This document shows positions 16,850 through 26,233 of a stretch of 64,000 nucleotides of DNA, piece by piece. The DNA lies in the NCBI RefSeq assembly GCF_020177335.1, contig NZ_JAIVMG010000006.1:124001-188000 (forward strand), given 5' to 3'. Position 1 is the stretch's first letter. Each line of letters opens with the position of its first letter. Both the position numbers and the translations under genes were made by a program. Below the pieces are notes generated by a model. That model saw only the letters and a program-made list of their open reading frames with translations, was not told the DNA's origin and did no database searches. This DNA comes from Stappia indica (GTDB taxonomy: Bacteria > Pseudomonadota > Alphaproteobacteria > Rhizobiales > Stappiaceae).

Positions 16850-17896
16850 ATGAGCAGGACGGATTCGATCCCCGAACGCGGGCGGATGGCGCAAATCTTC
16901 GAAAAATTGTTCGCGTTATTGCCCGGATTGTCGCTGGTTGCGGCAATTTCCGCCGCCGCCTATGCGGCCCGGCATCTGCCTGGTCTCACCGCCTTCAGCC
17001 CGATGATCATCGCCATTGCCCTGGCGATGGTCATCCGCAACACCGTCGGCCTTCCGGCCCGGGCCGGTCCCGGCGTCGTGTTCGCCATGCGCCGGGTGCT
17101 GCGCTTCGCGGTTATCCTCCTGGGGCTGCAGTTGACCCTGGCCGATGTGCTCGGTCTCGGCGGTGCCGGTTTTCTGGTGGTGGCGCTGTCGCTTGTGGCC
17201 ACCTTTGCCTTCACCGTCTGGCTGGGTGCCCGCATCGGCGTTGACCGGAGCCTGGCGGAACTGATCGCCAGCGGCACCTCGATCTGCGGCGCCTCGGCGG
17301 TGGTGGCGGCCAATTCGGTCAGCCGCGCCTCCCAGGCGGATGTCGCCTATGCCATCGCCTGCGTGACGGTTTTCGGCTCCATCGCGATGTTCGTCTATCC
17401 CCTGCTGCCGGCCGTGCTCGGCCTTGATGCGGACGGCTATGGCATCTGGGCCGGGGCCTCGATCCACGAGATTGCGCAAGTGGCCGCCGCCGGGTTCCAG
17501 GTGGGGCCGGAGGCGGGCGAGGCGGCAACGGTGGCCAAGCTGTCGCGGGTGATGCTGCTGGCGCCGATGGTGCTCGGGTTGGGGCTGATGGTCCGTCGCC
17601 GCGCGCGGAAAAACGGCGGCAGCGCGGCAACCGGCGGTGTGCCGATCCCGTGGTTCGTCGCCGGATTCGTGGCGATGGTGGTGCTGGCGAGCATCATTGA
17701 TATCCCCGTTCCGGTCCGCGAGGGCGCCAATCTGGTCACCACGGCCTTGCTGACGCTGGCGCTGGCGGCGATGGGGCTGGAAACGGATATCGCCAGCCTG
17801 CGGGCGCGGGGGCCAAGGCCCTTTGTCCTCGGCGCGGTGGCTTCCCTGTTCATTGCCGTGGTCAGCCTGTTGCTGGTCCATCTGGTGGCGGGCTAG
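16850..17896 (+). CDS. YeiH/UPF0324-family membrane transporter
   Basis: The 348-residue protein has about ten hydrophobic segments and the family hallmarks ASGTSICGASAVVAANSV (about residue 145) and GIWAGASIHEIAQVAAAG (about residue 200). The family is annotated as putative sulfate exporters, although the substrate is poorly established. The downstream LysR gene on the same strand resembles YeiE/CysB-type regulators; yeiE-yeiH pairing is common and supports the call. Confidence 0.88.
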   Translation: MSRTDSIPERGRMAQIFEKLFALLPGLSLVAAISAAAYAARHLPGLTAFSPMIIAIALAMVIRNTVGLPARAGPGVVFAMRRVLRFAVILLGLQLTLADVLGLGGAGFLVVALSLVATFAFTVWLGARIGVDRSLAELIASGTSICGASAVVAANSVSRASQADVAYAIACVTVFGSIAMFVYPLLPAVLGLDADGYGIWAGASIHEIAQVAAAGFQVGPEAGEAATVAKLSRVMLLAPMVLGLGLMVRRRARKNGGSAATGGVPIPWFVAGFVAMVVLASIIDIPVPVREGANLVTTALLTLALAAMGLETDIASLRARGPRPFVLGAVASLFIAVVSLLLVHLVAG

Positions 17897-17921
17897 GGTC
17901 CGGGCCAAACGGGGACAGGCC

Positions 17922-18809
17922 ATGACACTGGAGCAGTTGCGGATCTTCGTCGCGGTCGCCGAACGGGAGCATGTCACCCGCGCGGCGGAGGCGCTCAACC
18001 TGACCCAGTCGACCATCTCGGCGGCGGTGTCGGCGCTGGAGGCGCGGCACGACGTGGCCCTGTTCGACCGGGTCGGCCGGGGCATTCGCCTCACCGAGGC
18101 GGGGGCGGTTTTCCTCGATGAGGCGCGGGCGGTGCTTGCCCGCGCCGGGGCGGCGGAAGAGGCGCTGGCCGATCTGGCCGGCCTGAAGCGCGGGACCCTG
18201 CAGCTCGCCGCCAGTCAGACGGTTGCCAACTACTGGCTGCCGCAGCGGCTCTGCCGGTTCCGCGCCGCCTATCCCCGCATCGACATCGGCCTGACCATCG
18301 GCAACACCGAGCAGGTGCGCGGCTGGGTTCTGGAGGGGCGGGCGGCGCTCGGCTTCGTCGAAGGGCCGGTGGCCGACCCGCGGCTTCTGCCCGAACGGGT
18401 CGGCGAGGACCGGCTCGTGCTGGTGATGGCGCCGGATCATCCACTCGCCCGGCTGCCGACTGTCGATGCGGCGGCGCTGATGTCGCTGACCTTCGTTACC
18501 CGGGAGCCCGGCTCCGGGACAAGGGTGATGCTCGACCGGCTGGCGGCCAGCGTCGGGCTTGCACTCGCCGACCTTCAGATTGCCCTGGAACTGCCGTCGA
18601 ACGAGGCGGTGCGCGCCGCTGTCGAAGCCGGTGCGGGGGCTGCGGTTCTGTCGCGGCTGGTGGCCGATGCGGCGATCCGGCTCGGCACGCTGGCGGCAAT
18701 CGAGTTGCCGCTGGCGCCGCGCCCGTTCTTCCTTCTGCGCCATGGCACCCGCCGCCCCAGCCACACGGTCAGGGCCTTCATGGAGGGGATTGATGCGCCG
18801 CTACCCTAG
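17922..18809 (+). CDS. LysR-family regulator, YeiE/CysB-like
   Basis: The 295-residue LysR protein has an N-terminal helix-turn-helix (VTRAAEALNLTQSTISAAVS, residues about 20-40) and a CysB/YeiE-like effector domain with LQLAASQTVANYWLP and TREPGSGTR. The ATG at 17922 begins MTLEQLRIF, the usual LysR start. It lies 25 bases after the YeiH-type gene, so the two probably share a transcript. YeiE homologues sense sulfite in enteric bacteria; whether this one does is unknown. Confidence 0.85.
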   Translation: MTLEQLRIFVAVAEREHVTRAAEALNLTQSTISAAVSALEARHDVALFDRVGRGIRLTEAGAVFLDEARAVLARAGAAEEALADLAGLKRGTLQLAASQTVANYWLPQRLCRFRAAYPRIDIGLTIGNTEQVRGWVLEGRAALGFVEGPVADPRLLPERVGEDRLVLVMAPDHPLARLPTVDAAALMSLTFVTREPGSGTRVMLDRLAASVGLALADLQIALELPSNEAVRAAVEAGAGAAVLSRLVADAAIRLGTLAAIELPLAPRPFFLLRHGTRRPSHTVRAFMEGIDAPLP

Positions 18810-18815
18810 GGTTCT

Positions 18816-19817
18816 CTAAGTGTAGGTGCGCTCGGCGATGGGGGTTTCGTCGATCCGCCGCAGCAGTTCCTCCAGAAGCGCGGCCTCCGCCCGGTTCATC
18901 ACCGCCTTCGGGTTCCAGACCACATGCACGTCGATAGCCGGCATGACGTCATAGGGCGGCAGTTGCCACAACAGCCCGTCCTCGATGTCGCGCCGGACCA
19001 CATGCACCGGCAGCGGGCCGATGCCGAGGCCGGCGATGATCATCCGGCGCACCTCCTCAAGATGGGCGGAGGTGCCCACTACCTGATCCTCCAGCTGGGC
19101 GTCGGCGCGCATCAGGGTGACCGGCCGCAGCGCATCGCTCATCTGGTCGGTGACGAAACTGACCGAGGAATGGCCGACCAGATCCGCCTTGGTCAGCCCT
19201 TCGCGGCCGAACAGCGGATGGCTCGGGCCGCAGAAAAGCCCGAAGAACTCCCGGTAAAGCCGGCGGTATTCCAGTTTCGGGCTCTTGTCATGAACCAGGC
19301 AGACGCCAAGGGAGGCGCGCCGGGCCAACACCGCGCCAATCCCCTCCCGGCTGGCGGAAATATCAATCGACAGGGTCGCGTGCGGATGGGCGGTGTGAAA
19401 GGCGTTCAGTGCCGCGTCGAACAGCGGGCAGATCACATGGCTGGCCATGGCGATGCGCACATGGCCGCGCACCTCGTCGGCCACATCGCGGATCAGGGTG
19501 CCGAGCCGCAGCACCGCGCCGTGAATGTCGACCACCTCCTTGTGCAACAGCTGGCCGGCGCGGGTCAGCCGGAAATGCCCGGGCGAGCGGTCGATCAGTC
19601 GCTTGCCGAGCCGGTCTTCCAGCCGCTTCAGCGCGCTGGAGACGGTCGGCTGCTTCAGCCCCAGCCGGTCGGCCGCATCGGTAATGCTGGACGCCTCGGC
19701 CAGCACCAGAAAGGTGCGCAGCAGGTTCCAGTCGAGATCGCGGGCGAGCCGCTCCGGCGGCTGTTCGGCGATCCGCCGGGCGGCGGCCGGCGAAAGGGGC
19801 GGGGGTGATTGAGCCAT
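18816..19817 (-). CDS. LysR-family regulator, divergent from polyamine-type transporter
   Basis: The 333-residue protein has an N-terminal extension of about 30 residues before DLDWNLLRTFLVLAEASSIT. The helix-turn-helix ITDAADRLGLKQPTVSSALK follows, then a substrate-binding-like domain (IAMASHVICPLFDAALNAFH). It converges tail to tail with the preceding LysR gene (six bases apart) and is divergent from the transporter operon starting at 19906. It is therefore the probable activator of that operon, and its effector may be the transported amine (inference). Confidence 0.88.
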   Translation of the reverse strand: MAQSPPPLSPAAARRIAEQPPERLARDLDWNLLRTFLVLAEASSITDAADRLGLKQPTVSSALKRLEDRLGKRLIDRSPGHFRLTRAGQLLHKEVVDIHGAVLRLGTLIRDVADEVRGHVRIAMASHVICPLFDAALNAFHTAHPHATLSIDISASREGIGAVLARRASLGVCLVHDKSPKLEYRRLYREFFGLFCGPSHPLFGREGLTKADLVGHSSVSFVTDQMSDALRPVTLMRADAQLEDQVVGTSAHLEEVRRMIIAGLGIGPLPVHVVRRDIEDGLLWQLPPYDVMPAIDVHVVWNPKAVMNRAEAALLEELLRRIDETPIAERTYT

Positions 19818-19827
19818 TGATGAGAAC

Positions 19828-19849
19828 GATATCCATGATTGGGATTATC
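19828..19849. promoter_or_regulatory. Candidate LysR-type binding site
   Basis: GATATCC and GGATTATC flank a seven-base centre in the 88-base divergent gap. They form an imperfect dyad containing ATCC-N7-GGAT, compatible with the T-N11-A form of LysR operators. The position, just upstream of both the LysR gene and the ABC operon, is right, but the match is short. Confidence 0.35.
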
Positions 19850-19905
19850 TATTTGAACAATGGTAGCCCGGCTGTCACCTTCCACGCAAGAAACGGGGAG
19901 GTTGC

Positions 19906-20772
19906 ATGTCACTGGAGGAACGCGAGGCGCGGCAGCCGGTTCTGCTGCTCACGCCGGCGATCACGGCGGTGGGGCTGCTGTTGGTGGTGCCGCTGGGCTT
20001 TATCCTGGTCTATTCCTTCTGGCTGCGCACCGCGACCGGCGCCGACCAGGCCGGTTTCTTCCTCGACAACTGGCGCGAAGCGCTCAGCGATCCGTTCTAC
20101 CGGGACATTCTGCTCAACACGCTGAAGATCGCGGCGGTGACCACTATCGTCTGCGCGCTCACCGGCTATCCGGCGGCCTATTTCATCGCCCGCTCGCGCG
20201 GCAACAAGGCGCTGCTGCTCTTGTTGCTGATGCTGCCGTTCTGGATCAGCTACATCATCCGCACCATGTCGTGGATCAACATTCTCGGCGCCTCGGGGGC
20301 GGTCAATTCCGGCCTGATGGCGCTCGGGCTGATCAGCGAGCCGCTGCCGATGCTCTACAACGAGGCGACTGTCGTGCTCGGGCTGGTGCATTTCCTGCTG
20401 CCCTTCATGGTGCTGAACGTTTTCGTCAGCCTCGATGGCATCGACGCGACGCTGGAGGATGCGGCCTGTTCGCTCGGGGCGACGCGCTGGCGCTCCTTCC
20501 TGGAGGTGACCCTGCCGCTGTCACTGCCGGGGTTGGCCGCCGGCGGGCTGCTCTGCTTCGTGCTGGCGGCGGGCACCTACATCACGCCGATCGTTCTTGG
20601 CGGGCCGAGCGATGCCATGTTCGCCAACCTGGTGTTCGAGGCGATCATCACCCAGCTCGACTGGCCGATGGGCTCCGCCCTGTCCTTGATGCTGCTGGCG
20701 GTGCTGGGCGCGCTGGTGTTGCTCTACAACCACTTCCTTGGCATGGCGCAACTGATGAAAGGCTTGAGCTGA
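19906..20772 (+). CDS. ABC transporter permease, PotB type (polyamine/opine family)
   Basis: The 288-residue membrane protein has six or so hydrophobic segments and the cytoplasmic coupling motif EDAACSLGATRWRSFLEVTL (about residues 185-204). It also has PotB-like WINILGASGAVN. It is the first gene of a PotB-PotC-PotD-PotA type importer. The stop overlaps the next start in TGATG, indicating translational coupling. The polyamine assignment rests on family resemblance and the neighbouring acetylpolyamine amidohydrolase. Confidence 0.88.
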   Translation: MSLEEREARQPVLLLTPAITAVGLLLVVPLGFILVYSFWLRTATGADQAGFFLDNWREALSDPFYRDILLNTLKIAAVTTIVCALTGYPAAYFIARSRGNKALLLLLLMLPFWISYIIRTMSWINILGASGAVNSGLMALGLISEPLPMLYNEATVVLGLVHFLLPFMVLNVFVSLDGIDATLEDAACSLGATRWRSFLEVTLPLSLPGLAAGGLLCFVLAAGTYITPIVLGGPSDAMFANLVFEAIITQLDWPMGSALSLMLLAVLGALVLLYNHFLGMAQLMKGLS

Positions 20773-21557
20773 TGGGCTGGGCACTGATCCGCGGCTGGAC
20801 CGTGCTGGTCTATCTGTTCATGTTCCTGCCGATTGCGGTGGTCGTGCTCCTGAGCTTCAACGCCAGCCAGTTCGGCAGCTTTCCCATGACCGGCCTGTCG
20901 CTGCGCTGGTTCGCGGAACTGGCCGGCAACGAGGCGATCCTGCGTGCCTTTCGCACCTCCATCGTGCTGGGGCTGCTGACGGCGGTGATCTCCACCACCA
21001 TCGGCGTTTTGGCGAGCCTTGCGCTGGTGCGCTACCGGGTGCCGGGTCGCAACCTGATCTCCACGCTGCTGATCGCGCCGATCCTGGTGCCGGAGGTGGT
21101 GCTGGCGGTGGCGCTGCTCCTCTTCCTCAACGCCCTGGCGGTCAACAAGAGCTTCGCGCTGCTCTTGGCCGGCCATGTGATCTTCACGCTGCCCTTCGTC
21201 ATTCTGGTGGTGCAGGCCCGGCTCGTCGGCATCCGCCGGGATGTGGAGGAAGCGGCAATGAGCCTTGGCGCCAGCCCGGTGCAGACCTTCTTCCAGATCA
21301 CTCTGCCGCTGCTGTCGCCGGCGGTTCTCGCCGGCATGTTGTTCGCCTTCACCATCAGTTTCGACGACATCACCGGAACGCTGTTCTGGAAGCCTGGTGG
21401 CGTGGAAACCGTGCCCACCCAGATTTTCGCGATGCTGCGCAACTCGATCTCGCCGGAGATCAACGCGCTCGGCACCGTGATGATCGTGCTGACCGCCGGC
21501 CTGCCGCTTCTCGGTATTGCCATTGCCCGGCGGATGGCCATGAAGCGCGGCGGATAG
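20772..21557 (+). CDS. ABC transporter permease, PotC type
   Basis: The 261-residue membrane protein starts at the ATG that overlaps the preceding stop. PotC-type features are LSFNASQFGSFPMTGLSLRW near the N-terminus and the coupling loop EEAAMSLGASPVQTFFQITL. FDDITGTLFWKPG near residue 200 is also typical. The longer open frame starting in the upstream gap is the shadow of the PotB-type gene. It would pair with that gene as the heterodimeric channel. Confidence 0.88.
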   Translation: MGWALIRGWTVLVYLFMFLPIAVVVLLSFNASQFGSFPMTGLSLRWFAELAGNEAILRAFRTSIVLGLLTAVISTTIGVLASLALVRYRVPGRNLISTLLIAPILVPEVVLAVALLLFLNALAVNKSFALLLAGHVIFTLPFVILVVQARLVGIRRDVEEAAMSLGASPVQTFFQITLPLLSPAVLAGMLFAFTISFDDITGTLFWKPGGVETVPTQIFAMLRNSISPEINALGTVMIVLTAGLPLLGIAIARRMAMKRGG

Positions 21558-21618
21558 AACCGCGCCGGTCAAAGGGGCAACCGCCGAGAAGCGATCCCAT
21601 TCCAGAGAGGGAAAAACC

Positions 21619-22758
21619 ATGGACAATACAAAACGCTACGAACGCTTGCGCGAAAGGTACATGAACGGCGGCATCGACCGGCGTTCCTTCCTCGGGCTGA
21701 TCGGTGCCGCCGGTCTGGCCTATGGCGTGCAGACGCCTTTTGCCCGCCATGCGCTGGCGGCGACCGAGCAGGTGCGCTTCGACGGCTGGGGCGGGGTGGT
21801 CTCGGAGGCGTTCCGCAAGCATGCCTTCGATCCCTACACCAAGGCCAGCGGCATCAAGGTGGTCGACGGCACCTTCGGCGGCGGCGACGAATTCCTGTCG
21901 CGGGTCAAGGCGAGCCAGCCGGGCGAATACAACATCGCCCATCTGTCCGGCGTGTTCGACTATGCCCGCTACCACGGGCTCGGCCTCAGCTCGACGCTGA
22001 ACGAGAAGAATATCCCGAACCTTGCCAATGTCATCCCCAAGCTGGTGGATGTCTTCCGCAAGGTGACGGACGGCTCGCTCTCCTGTGTGCCCTATGACTA
22101 TGGCACCACCGGGCTTGCCTATAACCGCAAGTACATCTCCGATGAGGAGATGAAGGAGAAGGGCGCGAAGATCCTGCTCGACGCGCGCTTCAAGGGCAAG
22201 ATCGCCGGCTGGAGCGACTGGCGCACGCGCATCTGGTACGCCTCGCTGCAGACCGGCCAGGACCCGAACGGGGCCACCGACATGGATGCGATCTGGGACG
22301 CGCTACGCACCCACCGCGATCTCCTGCTGAAATACTGGAGCTCCGGCGCGGAGCTGATGAGCCTTCTGGCGGAAGAGGAAATCTACGTCACCGAGGCCTG
22401 GTCGGGCCGGGTGCACGCCCTGCAGCAGCAAGGCCATGACATCGGCTACATGGACCCGCCGAACGGCTTCGGCTGGCAGGAATGCCTCTTCGTCATCAAG
22501 GGCTCGCCGATGGAGCCCTGCGAGGAACTGCTGAACTTCATGCTGGCGAAGGAGACCTCGATCGCGGTTGCCGAGGGGCAGAGCTATCCGCCGGCGCTCG
22601 ATCCCACCAAGGTCGAACTGGGCGAGATCATCCCGACCCTGCCGGCCTTCGATCCGACCGGCACGCTCGACGGGCTGACCTTCGCCGATCCGGCTTACTG
22701 GAACGGCAACGAACAGAAATGGTCGAAGGCCTTCAGCCGCATCCAGAAGGGCTACTGA
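21619..22758 (+). CDS. Polyamine-type extracellular solute-binding protein with Tat signal
   Basis: The 379-residue binding protein carries a twin-arginine motif (DRRSFLGLIGAAG, residues about 20-32) and a hydrophobic stretch, and probably matures after HALAA. The body is SBP-family type 8 (RFDGWGGVVSEAF, then PYDYGTTGLAYN). Tat export implies folding in the cytoplasm before export, seen in some amine- and opine-binding proteins. It follows the two permease genes and precedes the ATPase gene. A strong hairpin lies just after its stop codon. Confidence 0.87.
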   Translation: MDNTKRYERLRERYMNGGIDRRSFLGLIGAAGLAYGVQTPFARHALAATEQVRFDGWGGVVSEAFRKHAFDPYTKASGIKVVDGTFGGGDEFLSRVKASQPGEYNIAHLSGVFDYARYHGLGLSSTLNEKNIPNLANVIPKLVDVFRKVTDGSLSCVPYDYGTTGLAYNRKYISDEEMKEKGAKILLDARFKGKIAGWSDWRTRIWYASLQTGQDPNGATDMDAIWDALRTHRDLLLKYWSSGAELMSLLAEEEIYVTEAWSGRVHALQQQGHDIGYMDPPNGFGWQECLFVIKGSPMEPCEELLNFMLAKETSIAVAEGQSYPPALDPTKVELGEIIPTLPAFDPTGTLDGLTFADPAYWNGNEQKWSKAFSRIQKGY

Positions 22759-22777
22759 CGCCATCGCATCAACGACG

Positions 22778-22811
22778 GTGTTCCCGCGTGCCGCTGCGCA
22801 CGTGGGGGCAC
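22778..22811 (+). promoter_or_regulatory. Intercistronic hairpin after the binding-protein gene
   Basis: Arms GTGTTCCCGCGTG (22778-22790) and CACGTGGGGGCAC (22799-22811) can form a 13-pair stem, three of the pairs G-U, with an eight-base loop. There is no U-tract. Hairpins after binding-protein genes often protect the upstream mRNA and reduce downstream expression; that role here is inference. Confidence 0.5.
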
Positions 22812-22845
22812 CGGCTGACCTCAAGGACCGGATCGGAGATCGCCC

Positions 22846-23940
22846 GTGGGCGCCGTCAGCCTCACCAATATCGTCAAGAATTTCGGAAGCTTCACCGCGG
22901 TCCAGCGCATGTCGCTGGACATCCCGGAAGGTGCGTTCGTCAGCCTGCTCGGCCCTTCGGGCTGCGGCAAGACCACCACCTTGCGGATGATCGCCGGCCT
23001 GCTCGATCCGAGCGAGGGGGATATCACCATTGCCGGCCGGCGCGTCAACGATGTGCCGATCCACAAGCGCAATCTCGGGCTGGTGTTTCAGAATTACGCG
23101 CTGTTTCCGCACAAGACCATCGCCGAGAATGTCGCCTTCGGCCTGAAGTTTCGCGGGGTCTCCCGCGACGACCGGGAGCGGCGGGTGCGCGAGGCGCTGG
23201 AGCTGGTGCAGCTTCCCGACGTCGGGTCGCGCTATCCGGGTCAGCTCTCCGGCGGCCAGCAACAGCGCATCGCACTGGCGCGGGCGATTGTCATCGAACC
23301 GGATGTGCTTCTGCTCGATGAGCCGCTGTCGGCGCTGGATGCGAACCTGCGCGAGGATATGCGGGTGGAGCTGAAGCGGATCCAGCAACGGGTCGGCATT
23401 ACCACCGTGTTCGTCACCCACGACCAGTCCGAGGCGCTGGCCCTGTCCGACCATATCGTGGTGATGAGCAAGGGGCGGGTGGAGCAGACCGGCGCGCCGG
23501 AAGACGTCTACACCACGCCGGCGACCGAGTTCGTCGCCCGCTTTCTCGGCGCCTCGAACATTCTCGAGGCGACCTGCCTCACCGTCGATGGCGACGGGGT
23601 GACGGTGGAAGGTCCTGCCGTCGGGCGGCTGACCCTGCCGCGCGAGCGGGCGCCGCATGTCTCCGGGCCGGGGCCGGTGAAGCTCGCCGTACGGGCGGAA
23701 AAGCTGAAGCTCGAACGGCCCGACGCAGCCGACACATCCGCCGCCGGCGATCTCGTCCTCGACGGGCTGGTCGAGACGGTCGACTATCAGGGGCTTGCGG
23801 CCCGCTATTTCCTGCGCGTCGGCGACGTGCAGCTTCAGGCGATCAACATGATCGACAGTCATCCATTCGCGGAAGGGGAGCGGGTGTCGCTCCGCCTGCG
23901 CCCGCGTGATTGCACCCTCCTTGCCGGATCCACGCAATGA
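22846..23940 (+). CDS. ABC transporter ATPase, PotA type
   Basis: The 364-residue ATPase has Walker A GPSGCGKTTTLRM, signature LSGGQQQRIAL and Walker B VLLLDEPLSALDANL. A C-terminal TOBE domain (about residues 270-360) is typical of PotA/MalK-type ATPases. A GTG start at 22846 is used (MGAVSLTNIVKNFG). It ends in ATGA overlapping the next gene's start, tying the transporter to the catabolic genes that follow. Confidence 0.9.
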   Translation: MGAVSLTNIVKNFGSFTAVQRMSLDIPEGAFVSLLGPSGCGKTTTLRMIAGLLDPSEGDITIAGRRVNDVPIHKRNLGLVFQNYALFPHKTIAENVAFGLKFRGVSRDDRERRVREALELVQLPDVGSRYPGQLSGGQQQRIALARAIVIEPDVLLLDEPLSALDANLREDMRVELKRIQQRVGITTVFVTHDQSEALALSDHIVVMSKGRVEQTGAPEDVYTTPATEFVARFLGASNILEATCLTVDGDGVTVEGPAVGRLTLPRERAPHVSGPGPVKLAVRAEKLKLERPDAADTSAAGDLVLDGLVETVDYQGLAARYFLRVGDVQLQAINMIDSHPFAEGERVSLRLRPRDCTLLAGSTQ

Positions 23941-25292
23941 CGACCCAAGCCAAGAGCCATCTGTTCTACCAGAGCCGCAACCGCCGACCGGTGCTCGACC
24001 GCGCCCTAGGCATCTACATGTGGGATGTGGAGGGCCGGCGCTACATCGACGGCTCCTCCGGTGCCATGGTCTGCAACATCGGCCATTCCAACCCGCGGGT
24101 GCTGGAGGCGATGCGCCGGCAGATGGAAAAATCCACCTTCGGCTACCGGCTGCATTTCGAGACCGAACCGGCGGAACGGTTGGCCGCGCGCACGGCGGCG
24201 CTGGCGCCGGAGGGGCTGGAGAAGGTGTTCTTCGTCTCCGGCGGTTCCGAGGCGGTGGAAAGCGCCATCAAGCTGGCGCGGCAATACGCGGTGGCGATCG
24301 GTGAGGCGCAGCGCAGCAAGGTGATCTCGCGCGAGCCGAGCTATCATGGCTGCACCCTTGGGGCGCTGGCGCTCACCGGCTATGCGCCGCTGGTCGCGTC
24401 GTTTGAACCGATGATGCGGCCCATGCCGAAGATCCCGGCGCCGCGCGCCTATCTCGACGGGCTCGACCCGGACAGCGAGGCGACCGGCCATCACTATGCC
24501 GACATGCTGGAAGCGCGCATTCTGGCGGAAGGGCCGGAAACCGTGCTGGCCTTTATCGTCGAGCCGGTGGGCGGGGCCTCGACCGGCGCCTTGGTGCCGC
24601 CGGCCGGCTACATGCGCCGGATCCGCGAAATCTGCGACCGCTATGGCGTGCTTCTGATCCATGACGAGGTGATGTCCGGCGGCGGGCGGACCGGACGGTT
24701 CTTCGCCGGTGAGCATTTCGGTGCGGATCCGGACATTCTGGTCGTCTCCAAGGGGTTTGCCGCCGGCTATGCGCCGCTCGGGGCGATGATCGCTCATGAC
24801 CGGATCGTCGAGCCGGTGCTGGATGGCGGCGGCTTCCTGCATGGCTTCACCTATGCGGGCAATCCGCTGGCCTGTGCTGCCGGGCTCGCGGTGCTGGAGG
24901 AAATCGAGGCGGAGCAGCTTGCCGGCAATGCCGCCGTCGTCGGGGAGCTGCTGAAGAGCCGTCTGGAGGAGCTGGCCGAACGCTATCCGATCATCGGCGA
25001 TGTGCGCGGCAAGGGGCTGCTGCTGGCCTTCGAGCTGGTGGCCGACCGGGCGACCATGGCGCCGTTGCCGCCGGAGCTGAAAGCCTATGACCGGCTGGTG
25101 GAGCTGGCCTATGAAAACGGGCTGATCATCTATTCCCGCCGCACCCGGGGCGGCTATTCCGGGGATCATTTCCTCGTTTGTCCGCCGATGATCACCACCC
25201 CGGCGCAGGTGGAGGAGATCGTCGCGGTTCTGACCCTGACGCTCGACCAGTTCGTCGCCGAGGTGGCGCCGCACCTGACCGACGCGGCCTGA
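23937..25292 (+). CDS. Class III (omega-) aminotransferase
   Basis: The 451-residue PLP enzyme is of the ornithine/beta-alanine transaminase class. It has GSSGAMVCNIGHSNPRVLEA near residue 40 and VFFVSGGSEAVESAI for phosphate binding. It also has LIHDEVMSGGGRTGRF and the PLP-lysine motif VVSKGFAAGYAPLGA. The ATG at 23937 overlaps the ATPase stop. With BKACE immediately downstream, an attractive role is to convert a beta-amino acid into a beta-keto acid, but an omega-amine substrate is equally possible. Confidence 0.88.
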   Translation: MTTQAKSHLFYQSRNRRPVLDRALGIYMWDVEGRRYIDGSSGAMVCNIGHSNPRVLEAMRRQMEKSTFGYRLHFETEPAERLAARTAALAPEGLEKVFFVSGGSEAVESAIKLARQYAVAIGEAQRSKVISREPSYHGCTLGALALTGYAPLVASFEPMMRPMPKIPAPRAYLDGLDPDSEATGHHYADMLEARILAEGPETVLAFIVEPVGGASTGALVPPAGYMRRIREICDRYGVLLIHDEVMSGGGRTGRFFAGEHFGADPDILVVSKGFAAGYAPLGAMIAHDRIVEPVLDGGGFLHGFTYAGNPLACAAGLAVLEEIEAEQLAGNAAVVGELLKSRLEELAERYPIIGDVRGKGLLLAFELVADRATMAPLPPELKAYDRLVELAYENGLIIYSRRTRGGYSGDHFLVCPPMITTPAQVEEIVAVLTLTLDQFVAEVAPHLTDAA

Positions 25293-25306
25293 AGGATCTT
25301 GAATTC

Positions 25307-26233
25307 ATGAGCAAGACGATCATCACCTGCGCGGTCACCGGGTCGATCCACACGCCCACCATGTCGCCGCATCTGCCGGTGACCGGCACGGAAATCGCCG
25401 ATCAGGCGATTGCCGCGGCCGAGGCGGGCGCGGCGATCCTGCATCTGCACGCCCGCGATCCGCAGACCGGAGCGCCGTCCGCCCGGCCGGAGGATTTCAT
25501 GGGCTTTCTGCCCCGGATCCACCGGGAAAGCGCGGCGGTGATCAACCTGAGCACCGGCGGCAGTGCGGTGATGACGCTCGATGACCGGCTGGCGGCGCCG
25601 CGCGCGGTGGCGCCGGAAATGTGTTCGCTGAACATGGGCACGATGAATTTCGCGCTCTATCCGATGGCCGCGCGCTACACGGAGTGGAAGCACGACTGGG
25701 AGCGTCCGTTCCTGGAGGGCTCGGACGATCTGGTGTTCAAGAACACGCCGCGCGACATCGCCCGGGTGCTCGATGAGCTGGGCGCGCAGCGCGGAGCCCG
25801 GTTCGAGTTCGAATGCTACGACGTGGGGCATCTTTACATGCTGCGCCACTTCGCCGACCGGGGGCTGGTCAAGCCGCCGTTCTTCATCCAGTTCGTGTTC
25901 GGCGTTCTCGGCGGCATCGGTGCGGATCCGGACAATCTGGCGCATATGAAGAAGATGGCGGACAAGCTGTTCGGCGACAGCTACATCTTCTCCGTGCTTG
26001 CCGCCGGCCGCCAGCAGATGCCGTTCGCGGCAATGTCGGCGGCGATGGGCGGGCATGTGCGGGTCGGGCTGGAGGACAGCCTGTTCATCGGTCGCGGCGA
26101 ACTGGCGCGGGCAAACGCCGATCAGGTTCGCAAGATCCGCACAATCGTGGAGGAACTCGGCCGGACGGTGGCGAGCCCTGAGGAGGCGCGCGCCATGCTC
26201 GGCCTGAAAGGTGCGGACAAGATTTCCCTATGA
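25307..26233 (+). CDS. Beta-keto acid cleavage enzyme (BKACE, DUF849 family)
   Basis: The 308-residue TIM-barrel protein has the zinc-binding HLHARDPQTG (about residue 45) and the conserved CSLNMGTMNF, FECYDVGHL and VRVGLEDSLFI. Enzymes of this family condense a beta-keto acid with acetyl-CoA and release acetoacetate plus a new acyl-CoA; 3-keto-5-aminohexanoate cleavage enzyme is the founding member. The ATG at 25307 is supported by alignment of TCAVTGSIHTPTMSPHLPVT to the family start. The stop overlaps the next gene's ATG. Confidence 0.9.
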   Translation: MSKTIITCAVTGSIHTPTMSPHLPVTGTEIADQAIAAAEAGAAILHLHARDPQTGAPSARPEDFMGFLPRIHRESAAVINLSTGGSAVMTLDDRLAAPRAVAPEMCSLNMGTMNFALYPMAARYTEWKHDWERPFLEGSDDLVFKNTPRDIARVLDELGAQRGARFEFECYDVGHLYMLRHFADRGLVKPPFFIQFVFGVLGGIGADPDNLAHMKKMADKLFGDSYIFSVLAAGRQQMPFAAMSAAMGGHVRVGLEDSLFIGRGELARANADQVRKIRTIVEELGRTVASPEEARAMLGLKGADKISL

